A stretch of DNA of 64,000 nt, taken from NCBI GenBank assembly GCA_001695595.3, contig MBPM02000003.1, forward strand, positions 620,001 to 684,000. Direction: 5' to 3'. Position 1 is the first letter of the stretch. The number at the start of each line of letters is the position of its first letter. The notes below the pieces were generated by a model that searched no databases, was not told where the DNA came from, and saw nothing but the letters and a program-made list of their open reading frames with translations. Made by a program: the position numbers and the translations under genes. The stretch comes from Plasmopara viticola. Taxonomy: Eukaryota; Oomycota; Peronosporomycetes; Peronosporales; Peronosporaceae. Positions 11,390 to 23,693 of this stretch are shown piece by piece.

Positions 11390-14300
11390 ATACTGATAGA
11401 TATTACAAACAAGCAACATCTGAAAAGGGGCGTATGTTGTTTGAAGACTCTGTCAAGCAACACTTTCGAAAAAATAACCAAAGGTAGAATTTTATTCGTT
11501 TTCTCTCGTTGAACACATATGTGGACTACGGATAATAATGACGAGTACTGTATTTTTAATCGGAATACAATGCATTTAGGTTCCACTTTAATGAACCAAG
11601 CGTAAGCTAAAAAAATCGGAAAAATGCTCTGTCGAGCTTGCAGGTTTATAACTCACAATTTAACATTAGCGTATCAGTTCTAATTGCAGCAACCGCAGCA
11701 GTCTAGCCAACGGTTTCCATTACATTTACGAATGGATACCATTTGAGGATATATCAAACTACATCAAGTCTCAGTTAACTAGTATCGGTGCATATTTGAT
11801 AAATTCTTAGATGTATATATCGCGATGAAAGAAAAGCAACATACTAATCTTGCGAAATTACTTGCTTAGCAGCATCAACTTCTGTCCCCAGTGGATGTTC
11901 TCGTTCATCGACTGGTCTATACTCATTAAACGAATTGGATTTCCAATTGCTTCTTATACTTCTCGAATTACTGTTTCAAACAACGTGTTCTCAAAAGAAA
12001 TTGGAAGAATTTACCAACATACCCAGCATTCAAACAACAACTCGAGTCTTTTTTGGCAATATTTTTCCACAAGTTAATCCCGTCAGCAGCTATTTGATTC
12101 GTTGTAATCCCATAAACAATCGGGCACACTACCTGATACTCTGATATAGTTAAGTCTTCAAGGAGCATCTTTTGGTCAGTCAATCTCTATTCAATCACCT
12201 GAACACCAATGGCTCTCGTTAATGATAGGGCATACACGAAAATTACTTAAAGCATTGTTACTCAAGACTTTAATAATGTTTAATCAGAGACTTCAATTCC
12301 TTGGTTATGCTATAGGACAGTGTAGAACTTCAATTGGCACGCATCAAGAATGATCGATACAGATTAGCACAAAGGGCTATTGAGTTGAGTCAAACTATGT
12401 TTTCTTTGACAGTCCAACAATTGCTAAAAAGCGTAATTCCATCAATGGCGTCAGCAGGTGTGCAAGCAGCTGCATCGAGGGCAATAATGGAAGCAAGCAG
12501 CACCTTCTATGACAACGACGGGTGTGCGGGTAGTACTGGACATGCCAACAAACAACAGTCAGGACAATTAAGAAGACACTGGAGATGAAAAGATTTGTTG
12601 AGTGATATTGATGACTCACTAAATACGTAAGACTTCGGAATTCAATTCAAGTCGAAGCGAATGTTTTTAATTCGCAAATAATGCTCGAGACAAAGTGATC
12701 TAAGAATACACTGTTTTGAAAAGTCAATTCGATAGTTAATTCTGGTACTCCAGATAAAAATGTATATATTGAAACGGCCGACAAGCTACCCGATGTAAAT
12801 AATGGTAAATAAGTAGACAAGCTTCTATATAAATATGATTGGACTGCAACGTTTGATTACACACTGAATGTTACTGACATTGAGACAAACGCTGCCGCCG
12901 TTGGCTCATCGCATTTGGACTCAACAACGAATTTATATTAGAAAAAAAGAAACCAACAAGGTGGCTATATTCCAGTTAATGGAGGTTATCGAGCGAACTG
13001 GACGTGATATTGGAAGGTTTTGATCGTGATCAAGTGAAGACCAACAGAGAAGAATCATGGTAGCCGACACTGGATATGTGCATCAGGAAATGATATCAAA
13101 TTATCATCTCATTCGATCAGGGTTGCGGGCTATAATATGTAAGTAGTTAGGAAGTGTGGAGACTTCTTCAGTATATAAAAATTTACTTTTCCAAAAAAGC
13201 TTGGGTCCAAATTTATGATTGAATAGCTTTTAAATGTCACGCTCTTCATTTCTTTGACCGATTTTTTTTATGGCATACCACCAAAATCGGGAATTGAACT
13301 GAAGGTATGTCAATTCTATCTGATATATTATATTAAGGATCTATTTACAAAAATGCTACCAAATAACTATATATCACCATTGTAAAACTTCATTGATTAT
13401 AGTGGGTCATCTAGCCATTAATATTGGTGATCTAAGATACAAAAAGAGATATGGAACAATGGTTGATATGCGATTGCTGTCGGGTATTACACCAGCAAAT
13501 GCTTTCGCTGGGAAATTGATTGCTGTGATTCAAAGAAGGTCAACACTAACATTAAAAATCTTTCAGCATCGATACACAAGAGGAACTTTTAAGCAGCTGC
13601 ACAGCCTAACATTAGATCATTCAGAATAATTTATCAACACTTAAAATCAATAGATTTTCTCCATTCCCTTGTAAAACTCCCTATCAAGCCGCACATACTC
13701 ATTATCTGTCTTTTCTGGATCAGGAAATCATATATTTGATAGTACAACAGCGAATAAGTTTCATTTGAAAACAAATGGCAATAGAGAAGTATCGATATGA
13801 TCCACTGATTTAGTAGGCATACACAACAATTATACATCATCGGATCTACTGCTGTAAATAATACACTTAATCAAACTACTGTTGGGACAATTATCTATCA
13901 GCAATGATTTGATGGAACGCAATGTTGTCTCCAAACATTTTAACCATTATCCACGAACGTTTGCCGTATACAATAGCGCTCCTATAACGTCAGTTTAAAC
14001 CAATGGTAACCTTTCTGTTTTGAATATGCAGACATACAACATCAACAGCAGCACACCAAATATCCCATCGATTGGAGCGTAAGCGACTCTTACAGCTACA
14101 TCGACGCCAGAACCCGCTGTTCAGCCTAATATCACATCGCTAGAAACGCTGTCTAATTTAACAAGTAGCGATACAATTACTTCAAGTAGAAGCAATCATA
14201 CAATTTCACGAATGAGACATCAATTTGTGTCTCGTTCCATTTTAACAAGGCTGATGCTTTTTTTGGCATTTACAGCAAACAATGTAGTTTTTTAAATAAC

Positions 14301-15320
14301 AAATACAGAAAGAATAACAATTTGTTCATCAGGACCAGAATCTGAAATTTCACTACAAAACACTACAGCATTAACTGGGACATTAAGGACTGCATGGCAG
14401 TCAAATTTCACATCGACTGGAGATTTAACACTACCGAGTTCGCTCACTATAATTAATGAACCTACTCCTATATATAACAATAATTGAGTACTTTTCGATT
14501 AACGATCCAAAATGGCGGTGGTGCTCAGAATAATGGTTCTTTGACAAGGCATAGTTTCTTCTTACATACACTCAATACTCGAAGATTGCACTGCAATACA
14601 TCTGCTGACATTTTAAATCATAGCGCTTCGACGGCATGCTTAAACTTGAATGTACGGTCTACAACTTATGCAAATGGTCAATAAAACGCTGCACGAATTG
14701 CTTATAGATAGGCTCTATGTGATGGCGTGTCTCACGGAGTAAATTTATGTCAATGAACACCAGCCGCGGCTGGCGATTTAGTATTTCTGACTTAGGCAGC
14801 GACCAATGACTATTAATATTAATTATAGCTCCAGTTGATAAACAACGTAGAACTTATCAGAAACTTTACGTTGTTTATCATCTGAGGCTATTGCTGCCAA
14901 TGCTTCAGCCAACGCTAGATCTACTTCCTTTGGTTCCTAAGACTTCGATGATGATTTATACCAGAAAATATCAGAGTTGCAACTAAACAATGTGTATTCA
15001 ATAGGTTTTAGTATTAAAATTAACGCTTTAACAATCGCAACAATACTTGAACAAGAAAATTGACTAGTAAGGACTTGCGATTCGGAGTCAGTACCCCAAC
15101 TTCTTTACATAAACGGGCGTCTAGGAATTGGAACAGCATCACCGAGTACTACTTTGCATGATAGTAAAACTGTTTCTGATACATTTAATGTTGCGAATTA
15201 AATATTCGAGTAGGATGTCTTCCACATACCCTGAGCCCCATCACGGTGAGTGTTGCTGCTATGTTCGGTGGTCGAACAACGCCATGCTCATTGTATCTGA
15301 TCACCTGTATGCTCTAATAG
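11390..15320 (+). pseudogene. Fibre-like protein of Polinton-like element, copy 1 (decayed)
   Basis: Open fragments in changing frames encode Ser/Thr/Asn-rich beta-type repeats. Typical pieces are QPNITSLETLSNLTS (about 14,120-14,165), TGDLTLPSSLTI (about 14,415-14,450) and GIGTASPSTTLH (about 15,125-15,160). The last is the signature found in many phage and giant-virus tail-fibre-like proteins just ahead of their C-terminal region. Copy 2 carries the same gene in inverted orientation and lacks about 1.7 kb present here (roughly 12,320-14,030). That extra block also holds fibre-like text, so it is probably a deletion in copy 2. Stops and frameshifts are frequent. A role in attachment of a virus-like particle is inferred from the family. 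Confidence 0.55.
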
Positions 15321-15323
15321 TCC

Positions 15324-15705
15324 AATGATTGTATGATCTGATACGCGGTATAACCCGAGCTCTAGTAACAGAACCTCAACAAGGATCAAGTAAAAGAAAG
15401 GTGCAAATACTTCTTTAGTTCTGTGTTTCCTTCAATGATGGACATTAATTCATGAAGTATTGCTTATCGTTTTCAATAATCCGTTTACGAATTTGTTTTC
15501 ATGTTTGCCCTAACGCATAATACTACTATCGTCTTCATCTTGGAACTTACCTTGTGACAATCGTTTGATATTCGAGTCTTCGGATTGTTGGCTGTATGAC
15601 CATCGATAGAAGGACAAATCTTGATCATAAATATCCTCAATAGCTTTTCTTATATATTTCCGAGCTCTAAAACAACAAAATTATATGTGTAGTGTATGAT
15701 ATTTC
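15324..15705 (+). repeat. Dispersed repeat R, copy 2 (fragment inside Polinton-like copy 1)
   Basis: It begins TGTATGATCTGATAC, matching the end of the R copy near 30.58 kb on the other strand, and includes TCAATGATGGACAT and the CTTGATCA block. Polinton-like sequence continues on both sides (fibre end before, gene Z after), so this is an insertion. The other R copies continue beyond the point where this one stops. Confidence 0.6.
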
Positions 15706-17110
15706 TTTAGGGGCCAAGAAATCGTAAGAAAACATATTTTCTCTAAATATACAGCAATCCTTAGTGAGAAACAAAAGAGAATCAGCCCGTCTATGAATTG
15801 TCGCATTGACAAAAATGCTAATTGGCTCGGGGCCCTTAACTATGTTGCAGACTGGTATGGAGATCGACTTGTATCCGAGAATATTTTACTCAACTCAGTC
15901 AGGTTAAAAAGATTCCAAAGAGCTCGCTAATTTGACTACATGAGCGTTTTAGGTATGATTAGTTTTAAATTATAAATTTGATAAACTTCTAGGTGTTATT
16001 GGCTTAGGTAATGATAGCCGTCGTCCAAAAAAATTGTAATTGATTCGACGAGCTTTTTGATTTGTTTAACAGTAGATGAGTTTAAAAAATATCAAAGTGC
16101 AATGTCCTAATCTAAGGGGAGATTCTGTCCAATCAGCTGCTCACATTAGCCAGAAACACTTATTGAAAACATTAAGTAATCTCTTGAAATAGCGGAGGTG
16201 AAGTTGGTGCTCAAAGGGTCTGCTGCAGAAAACAAATCAAAGACAGTTGCATTGTAAGTTTAGAGCGCAGAATGCGACGCATGTTATGGTTATATGCTAA
16301 TAAAAAAAGATTAAATTATGTACTTTATTTATTATTTTGTTTTCTGTAGTATACACCATATCTTCTTGATGTCTTTGCAACTAATATAAGCAACACAATA
16401 AACAATGGTGTTCAAACAAATAACAAGTGATATTACTCGAACACAACGAAAAAAAGAAGTTGCACTTTATTACTTTTAACATCAGCTCAAGTAATTTTGT
16501 ACATCCTAAAATTTTAAGGAAAGTCCAAGTAGCTAAGAAGCATGGTAGTGGAACTCGACTGTATGTTTGTGATGGAGTATAAATCATGATCTTAACTACA
16601 TACGAGGATATTCTGTCTGGTCCTGCTTGAAGGATAAAGCATAGCCTTGGTTGAGACAATTTGTCCTGTAGTTAAGCCACTTGTATTGGGTGTTGTTAAT
16701 CAAGGCGCTTAAGCTCTTGGGGCCTATACTGGACAACCTGGTTTAGTTGACGCTGTCAGACGTGAGATAAAGAATCTAACTGGTGTTGGGGTTTGTAAAA
16801 AAAGACCGCATGAAATGAGAAAAATATGGCTAAGCTACGCTCTATGTGTAAAGCAGGTGGAAGCTTTTAAATTAAATTAAATTACCGAAATCTAGTGTAA
16901 GGCGTTTCTTGTATGGAGTAAAAACGTTAAATACCTCTCTAAGGCCAAATTGGTATCGTTTATCAACAATTGGAAGCTCGACCCATTCCAATTGCAGTGG
17001 GCGCACGATAAGGTGCTGCCTGAGGTTGAAAATCGTTTATCGTGATATTCTGACGATTATATTTTTGCATTTCCTTATTCTCCTTAGGTGGTTTTCTCGT
17101 TTCTTATAAT
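15706..17110 (+). pseudogene. Unknown gene Z of Polinton-like element, copy 1 (decayed)
   Basis: The stretch aligns by eye with 38,420-39,640 in the same orientation. Conserved translated pieces in copy 2 include NRKRISPSIKRRAHENANWL and YEFDKHQGAPSLGNDKRR, whose counterparts here are broken by indels. I do not recognise the family. Its place next to the 3' end of the integrase gene, convergent with it, is the same in both copies. It could be a capsid-associated, DNA-binding or regulatory protein of the element; nothing in the sequence decides this. Confidence 0.4.
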
Positions 17111-17234
17111 TCATAGATAGTTCCATATTAATTTGGGTGATGATATAGTGCTGAGTGCAGTAATCATCTTTTTTGCTTCTCGTGGTGATGAAAATTCAGG
17201 TCATCTCTATATTGTTGATGTTACTTGAACACAA

Positions 17235-20200
17235 ACGGAGCTTTTCCAATGTTGATCAGCACACCTGAGACAGACCGTCTGTCATCGGTGTTGCTACCCC
17301 AGTCAGCATCCGTAAAATTTCAACAATCACCTTTCCAACTCTTCTTTGGTAAACGATCTCATGATGACGTGTCGAATTTAAGTAGCGCAGTACACGAATT
17401 GTGGCGTTCTCATGTGGTTACCCCGGATTCTCGAGAAATCGAGACAGTTGTGTCACGATGTATGCGATGTCCGGTCGAGTGCAAGTTGTGACATATAGCA
17501 GACATCCAATTAGTGAGCGGTATGGTCTCGACCGCATCTCTGAACGCTCAGCTTCTGTACTTGGTGACTGTGATGTTGACATCTTGAGACAGGGCGTACA
17601 CGGATTGTTGACGTTCTTGGCGTTTTTCTGTCCGAATCGCTCAGCCACGTCGCTAACGTAGCGTGTTTGCTTGATCATTAGTGTGGAAGCTGTCATGTCG
17701 TGCTCGATCTCCATGCCCAAAATGAACTTCGCCATACCGAGATTTTTCATTTGAAAACACATTCAAGCATCCTCTTGACCTCTAGAATCTCGTCGCTCGT
17801 CTTATGTGCAATGATCATATCATCGACATGAAGACACACGTACACAAAACCTTCTTCCACTCTCTTCACGTAGACGTACTGATCCGCTTTACAGCTTAAA
17901 AATCGTTCTGCTTGAAGACGTGGTCGATCGTCTTGTTCCAAGCGCTTGCAGCTTGCATGAGTCCATATATAGCTTTGTTCAGCTGACACGCAAATCCTTG
18001 AGATCATTTAAGACCAATCGGGAACTTCCATTTGAACACGATCCGTCAGCACACTGTTGAGAAAGGCGGTGTCGCCGTCCAGCTGCTCCATTTTGTAGCC
18101 TAATACCGCACACACTGCGTGAACAACTCGAATTGAGTTCATGTTGGTCACTGGAGAGTAAGTCTCGAAGAAATCCACGCCGAATTCTGCTTATAACCTT
18201 TAGCCACCAATCGTGCTTTGTAGCGCACAACACATCCATTCTGGTCACGCTTCTTAGCAAAGACCCAGCGGCATCCAATCGTGCGTCCAATTGATTTTCG
18301 TGGAACGAGTGTCCATGTTTTTTTTGGTGATGCGACTGTAATTCGGCGTCCATCGCTTGTCGCCACTGTTTTGCCTCGTCACTAGACATTGCCTGCGCAT
18401 ACGTGGTAGGCAAGTCTGATTCTTCTCCAACACTCACGGCGTAAGCGAGAATAGCTTCAGCTATAAGGCCGTCTTCATCAATCCTTGCACGCTTTGAAGA
18501 TCGTGATCTTTCGCTTCCTTTTAGACTTTCATCGGCATCTGATCCGTTCTTCAACAGCAACATTGGTTCATGTGTACGCCTTGAACGTTCTACTTGCGGT
18601 CGAAATACCAATCGATCTTCCTGTGCATCCAGTGTAGAAGTTCTCTACTCTGTCAGTTCAGAAAGTACTGAGGTCGGTAATCGAAGCATCTCGACCCTTG
18701 ACTCATTTGTGTCGTACTCCTCCATATATATTGGAGCATCTAGAATTTCATCTTCTTCTTCACACTCCATAGGTTCATCTTGGTCTTGTTGGTGTTCTGT
18801 CGGCTCGGACACTGCACTTACATCGTTGTTTTTGGTTCCGTGTATCAGTTTATTTGTTTAGGCGGGTGCGTCTCATAAATGCCGCCGACTTTACGCTCGT
18901 CCAGCTTCACCGACCGTGATACTGAAAAATATCTTGTCTTTTTCCAAATCGAAAACTCGGTATCCCTCGGTGTCTTCGGCATAATTAAGGGACATGCACT
19001 TAAAGCTTTTGGCTTCGAGCTTCGTCCTCTTCACTTGATCAACGTGAGCATATCCATGAGACCCAAACACCCTAAGATGATCTTTCCGAGGCTTCATCTT
19101 AAATTCCAGTTCATATATGGTGTTGTTTAGGTGCATTGTATTAGGAGAGCAGTTGATCAGGTACACCGCAGTGCGTACTGCCTCTGCCCACCAACATGTC
19201 GGAATATACCTGTAGTGTAGCATGCTCCGTGCCTTTTCCAATATCGTTCGGTTCATTCGTTCTGCAATTACTTTTGTTGGGGACTGTATGGTACTGCACG
19301 CTGATGTATGATGCCGTTTCACTGACACAAATCCGTAACTGTCTTGTTGACAAACTCCGTTCCGTTGTCCGAACGCAGGCACTTGATACGGGTTCCTAAT
19401 TGATTGTCATGCAGTGCTTTGAACATCTTGATCTTGTCGGCAACTTCACTCTTCTTTGCCAGAAAGTAAGCCACCACATATCGTGATTAATCATCCACAA
19501 AGGTCAAAATGTATTTAGCACCTCCTTTTGAAAGTGTCTTCACGGGTCCCATCACATCTGTGTGAACTAATTTTAATACACGTGATGTCTTTGTCATGGA
19601 GCGTCTAGGAAAGGCTTCGATCGTCTGCTTGCCCCACCACACAGGGTCTTAATACCTTGTTTTAGCGCAGGAATACCTTTTGTGAATTGCATAGTCTTCA
19701 CAAAAACGTCTTCACTTGGATGTCCCATACGAGCGTGCCATAACTCCCACTGACTAACAGCTCCCGAGTATTGCACCGATCGTGCCTCCTCTTGCTGACA
19801 ATCCAGTGTGTAAGCTTTCCCATTTCTTGTGCCAGTTGCCAAAGCTTCTTTTTGTCCCAAACGATGCACGAAGCACGCTGAAACTTCACACTTAGTCCAC
19901 GTTCGGCAAGCTTTCCCACCGACAATAGACGTCTGTCAAGTCCAGGGATAAGCAGCACTTCCGTCATCGATATGCGTCTTCCATCTAAGCCGATAAGCTT
20001 CACCGTTCCAGCTCCTTCGACGCGTAACTTTCTGCCGTCTGCAATTGTTACGTTGACGTCGGCTTTAAGCTGCTTGAAGTCGATCAAGCCACTTCGGTGA
20101 GGGGCATGTGTGACGTCGCACCACTGTCGATCAGCCAGCTTACTGATTGCTCATCCACCAACGCAAACACTGTATCATTACCGCTATATCGGATTCTGGA

Positions 20201-20890
20201 ACGGTTCTCAGCAGCTGGGCAGTCCCGTTTCAAATGACCAGTCTGGTCACATTTAAAGCATTTCCCCCGAAAACTGCCACCCTTGCGTGGCGCGTAACTC
20301 TTGCGGCCACTTCCTCGTCTGCCCTTGATCCGCCCATCATTGTGGCTCGAAACGCTTTCTCACTAGCTTCCTTCTTCTGTAGTCTATCTGACTCCTTCAA
20401 CAACTCCTCCTTGACTTCGATCAGAGTGATGCCCTTGGCGTTTTCCACGAAAGAAGATATTCCGCCGGCAAGCTTCTCAGAAGCACCACTAGCTGTCTTG
20501 ATTCATCCACCGGCTCTCCCGTCATCTAAAATCCCACGACCAGCTCATCGAACGCGTCCAGATGTTCCACCATGCGAGTGCCACTCTCCATCTTAACGCA
20601 TGAAGGCGTCGTGTCATCGTGACACGGTTGTGTAGGGTGGAACGATGGTGGAAATCGCGAAGCGTTCGCCATGCCTCCAAGGCACGAGTAGCAGACCGTA
20701 TCTTGGTCTGGTGTTGAATCTCGACGCCCAGGGCAATTATACCCAATGTCTTGACGTCATTCACGAGCCACGTCTCCGTTATTTCGCTCTCGTTCTTCGC
20801 GCCCATAATGTGCCCCAGAAGCCCTTTTCTTGCGAGGGCCAACCCCATGTTGAACTCCCAATGGTAGTAGTTTCCATCTCGTAGGAGGAC
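17235..20890 (-). pseudogene. Copia gag-pol polyprotein (broken)
   Basis: Domains in order on the minus strand: gag N-terminal region (about 20,890-20,520, starting near 20,848-20,888); gag C-terminal helix region (20,448-20,290); a CCHC zinc knuckle with CFKCDQTGHLKRDC (about 20,267-20,226); an aspartic protease with DSGATSH (about 20,145-20,120); a GAG-pre-integrase motif with ELWHARMGHPS (about 19,750-19,720); an integrase core with SDNGTEF (about 19,390-19,350); the reverse transcriptase N-terminal half with KARLVAKGYKQ (about 18,215-18,180) and later palm and thumb parts (18,000-17,420); and the start of RNase H with ADWGSNTDDRRSVSG (about 17,310-17,265). Frameshifts occur between gag halves, within integrase and within RT. 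RNase H is incomplete. Confidence 0.85.
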
Positions 20891-20956
20891 TTCGGTGCGC
20901 TTGGTAGTCAGGGCGGCGAAGGTGTGGTGATGCGAGGTTGTTGTTTGCGGCTGTTA

Positions 20957-21106
20957 ACCTGTTGAGTAGAAAGTAAAAACCGAAGTGAATATATATATCT
21001 TGACCAATGAACGGCTACCATATGTCATTACTAACTGTGACGTACTTGTAATTACTGTGAAGACATCCACCTGTTCAACATGCATTCAGCGGTGTAATTC
21101 TAACAC
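20957..21106 (-). repeat. 5' LTR of the Copia element
   Basis: On the minus strand the sequence starts TGTTAGAATTACACC and ends CTACTCAACA, giving the TG...CA ends expected for an LTR of about 150 bp. It is followed at once by GGTTAACAGCC, where a primer-binding site would lie, and then by the gag start about 70-110 bp downstream. The partner LTR is missing, so its exact ends are unconfirmed. Confidence 0.6.
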
Positions 21107-21639
21107 ACGCACATCGAACTATACTTCCATTGACGCATGGATGCCGCACGTCGGTGGTCTTTAAATGACGGCAGGAAGGAAGCACACGATCAAAGCTGGT
21201 GCGGTAGATGATCTGGGGAATTCGGTTGCCGATGGCAGTCGGCTCTAATTTTTGCTTTCACCACTATACGTCCAGTCGTTCACTAAGAAGACACCACAAA
21301 TTATCGAGCAGTTTGCGATACTGATACTTTATCCGGAAGTGGTATATAACAATCTTCTTATTATCCTTCTTAATCTCTCGAACTCGCTAACGTCTGATTG
21401 CCGTCGTTTTGCCGTCGATTTGCCGTCGATCTGCCGTCAATTTGCTGCTGTAGTGCAGTTGGACATCACCTACAAGCAGCACCTTCCTTTCTCTATGACC
21501 TTGCAAATTTGCTCATATGTGTGATTGGTGTGTTGTATCCAAATCGCAGCTAAATAATTTAACCATTTTATCTACGCAAGTTCTAGTGATGAACATTTAT
21601 TCATGATGAATTTATCTTCAGATGACAATTGACATATTA
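21107..21639. other. Unassigned spacer
   Basis: The stretch lies between the Copia LTR and repeat R copy 3. It contains a short degenerate run around TGCCGTCGTTTTGCCGTCGA and TTGCCGTCGATCTGCCGTCA (about 21,400-21,440), a small CGTC-type tandem array. No gene is supported. Confidence 0.4.
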
Positions 21640-22920
21640 AATTTCGTTTTCAACGATCCACTTAATGGATTTGTTCGTACGATTCCTTGATATAACCGTC
21701 GTCTCGATCATAAAACTTACTATGTCCATGTAAAAACCCTTTTTGATAACCGAGTCTTCAGATTGTTGGCTGAAAAAGTATTGACAGTATGACGCATCTT
21801 GATCACAGCCATCCTGAACAGCTATTCCTTTATATTTTCCTAGATCTAAAATAACAGAAATATGGGGTGTAGTGTATGGTGAATCCCTAAATACAACTTA
21901 TTAATTTCATGTGAAAATTGAGAAATTAAGGTTCTAACTTAAAAAAAATATGCGTCTTTCAGCTTTTGGTGCCGAAAAAAAATGTGAGAGGAGCTAAGGA
22001 AGTCGGTTTGGTGGTGGAAGGGGTAAATGAGGTGTAAAATAGCTGAGAGGATGTAGAAACGTCATTACGTGGTGAGTCGAATTTAAGAGGCTTTGGTTCT
22101 AGTGTTTGCTCTCTCAACTACAAAAGAAAAGTGTGGTAATCGCGCTTTTTCACAAATGTAGTCTCTTGTGCTATTCAATGCAAATACAGTAGTGAATTAC
22201 CGTTCCTTATGCCCATTCCTCCAGAGCGACTATTAGGAAGTGACGGTTCACTGCGACTCATGCCACCAGTCGGTTCGCAAAAATTGAGGCTGGCGGTCCA
22301 AGGTAGCCATGTCTGGAATACTCGTATCTGCCCCCATCTGTCCACAACCAAAGAGGCTGGGCTATTTTCTCATTTTGTTATGAGCGAAATGAAAGTGACA
22401 ATACTAGCTTAGTTGTGGCTCTATTGTGTCTGTGCACGTCTAGAAGGATAGTATGGGCGAATTTAAGGCCCAACTTTGAAACGATGAAATTCCTTCGACA
22501 CAACACGCCAAGGCATACCGTTCATGCAACAACTTTTTGATTTACACCCTGAGATCCAGTCACTGGAAGCTCAACAACTCTTAGAAAGGATCAGCAACCA
22601 TGAAGTTTTGATAATCCTTTAGCTATTTGACTCGAACAAGGTTTCTCATTCCACTCTTAACGCCCACCATTTCGTATTTTTTTACATAAAGTGCTTGGCG
22701 TTGTACATTTAAAGAAAAATCCTGTTTATTGTTCTTGATGTGTACGTAAACGAAGCAAAGATAGCTTCGTTTCTTCCGGGAAAGCCAGAACAAGTGTTCG
22801 ATGTAAAGCATACCAGCGACGACTTTGCAATCGGCACGTTTTGGCCACCAGAGAGACGTCCAAAAACTCACTGGTGCTGGATACACCTTCGAGAGTTGTA
22901 ACTTAAAAAACAAAATATAT
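21640..22920 (+). repeat. Dispersed repeat R, copy 3
   Basis: It aligns with 1,012-2,450 and with the reverse complement of 28,930-30,400. Shared pieces include TTGACAGTATGACGCATCTT, the AGGATGTAGAAACGTCAT block and TATTGTTCTTGATGTGTACG near 22,728. The open frame 22623-22913 (-) runs antisense through the repeat and is not conserved in the other copies. The repeat lies on the 3' side of WRKY19-like copy C, the same placement as beside copies A and D. Confidence 0.6.
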
Positions 22921-23185
22921 TAATTTCGCATTTAAATAAAAATATTTTTCAAAAATAAACTTTTGAAATATAGATTTGGGTCAACTCGATATATTTAATG
23001 AAACAATTTCTATGTAGGATCGAATCCTACATTCTCCAATAGTTTTGAAAATATTCAATTATATTCTTATCTATCCTTTCTATAGATTAATTTATTTGGA
23101 GAAATGAAAGTAGTATTATTTATAGAAATTCACCTGAATCATCATTTTTCAAATAAAAATAAAATTATTATATAATGACGTACAT
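22921..23185. other. Very AT-rich insertion with a tRNA 3'-half-like sequence
   Basis: Compared with the unit beside copy D, this AT-rich block is extra DNA between repeat R and the 3' flank of copy C. Within it, about 23,011-23,036 reads like a T arm and acceptor strand: the GTAGG/CCTAC stem encloses a 7-nt ATCGAAT loop and is followed by ATTCTCC plus A. The matching 5' acceptor strand (GGAGAAT) is not present nearby. A fragment of a mitochondrial tRNA gene (perhaps a serine tRNA) in nuclear DNA is my inference. Confidence 0.3.
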
Positions 23186-23693
23186 CTATAGTTGCTGCAC
23201 GAACAGCATGCATTGTCTTAGGGAGTTAAAGGGACAACTTTCAGAAAAAAAGAAGTTAATCTACTCGCTTTGAAATTGGATCATGACATGATCCAAATCG
23301 TAAGGGCCGCGATGGGTGCGAACATTGCATCTAAAAGCGTTTGCCTTGTTGATGGGATATCACCTGCCTTCCAACTGATAATGTTGTGCACAATGAAAAA
23401 ATCCTAGGTGCACTTTCTTGTCGTCACGCATGGCTTCGATTTTACGATTATGCCTCGTGATCATTCACAAAATTCACATTGATGCTGAAACTATCGTTCA
23501 CCAATAATTGGCGACGCTATTGCGGTTTCTATTTCGCACTTCTCAGCTACCGGGCACATACGACGCATGGCATCCACAATCTGCACGACAAAAGCGATTT
23601 TTGTGGCGAACTTCAAACTTCATCGATTAACAAATATTATCGTAAGCACTCCTACATAACTTAAGCACAGTACTACAAACATGTACAACGCTC
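23186..23693 (-). repeat. 3' flank of WRKY19-like unit C (duplicated DNA)
   Basis: The stretch is homologous to the reverse complement of 28,420-28,930 next to copy D: the blocks AGGGAGTTAAAGGGACAAC, GCATGGCATCCACAATCTGC and AGCACTCCTACATAACTTA occur in the same order. The short open frame 23479-23664 (+) is not supported as a gene. Confidence 0.55.

Larger units (their letters stand above)
11350..17228 (+). mobile_element. Decayed Polinton/Maverick-like element, copy 1 (partial)
   Basis: This AT-rich block shares three stretches with the second copy: the fibre-like gene (11.39-15.32 kb, equal to the reverse complement of 35.1-37.97 kb), the unknown gene Z (15.71-17.1 kb, equal to 38.42-39.64 kb in the same orientation), and a final ~110 bp that in copy 2 leads into the 3' end of the integrase gene. 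The block stops abruptly at about 17,228, where truncated Copia sequence begins, so the integrase and polymerase part is absent. A fragment of repeat R interrupts it at 15,324-15,705. The assignment to Polinton rests on homology with copy 2; no terminal inverted repeat was identified. Confidence 0.5.
17229..21106 (-). mobile_element. Ty1/copia retrotransposon, truncated at its 3' end
   Basis: On the minus strand a 5' LTR (21,106-20,957) is followed by gag, zinc knuckle, protease, integrase, reverse transcriptase and the start of RNase H, which is the Copia order. The element ends within RNase H at about 17,229, directly against Polinton-like sequence. No 3' LTR is present. Several frameshifts and stops break the polyprotein, so it is inactive. 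The gag and RT text resembles Copia elements common in Phytophthora genomes. Confidence 0.85.
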
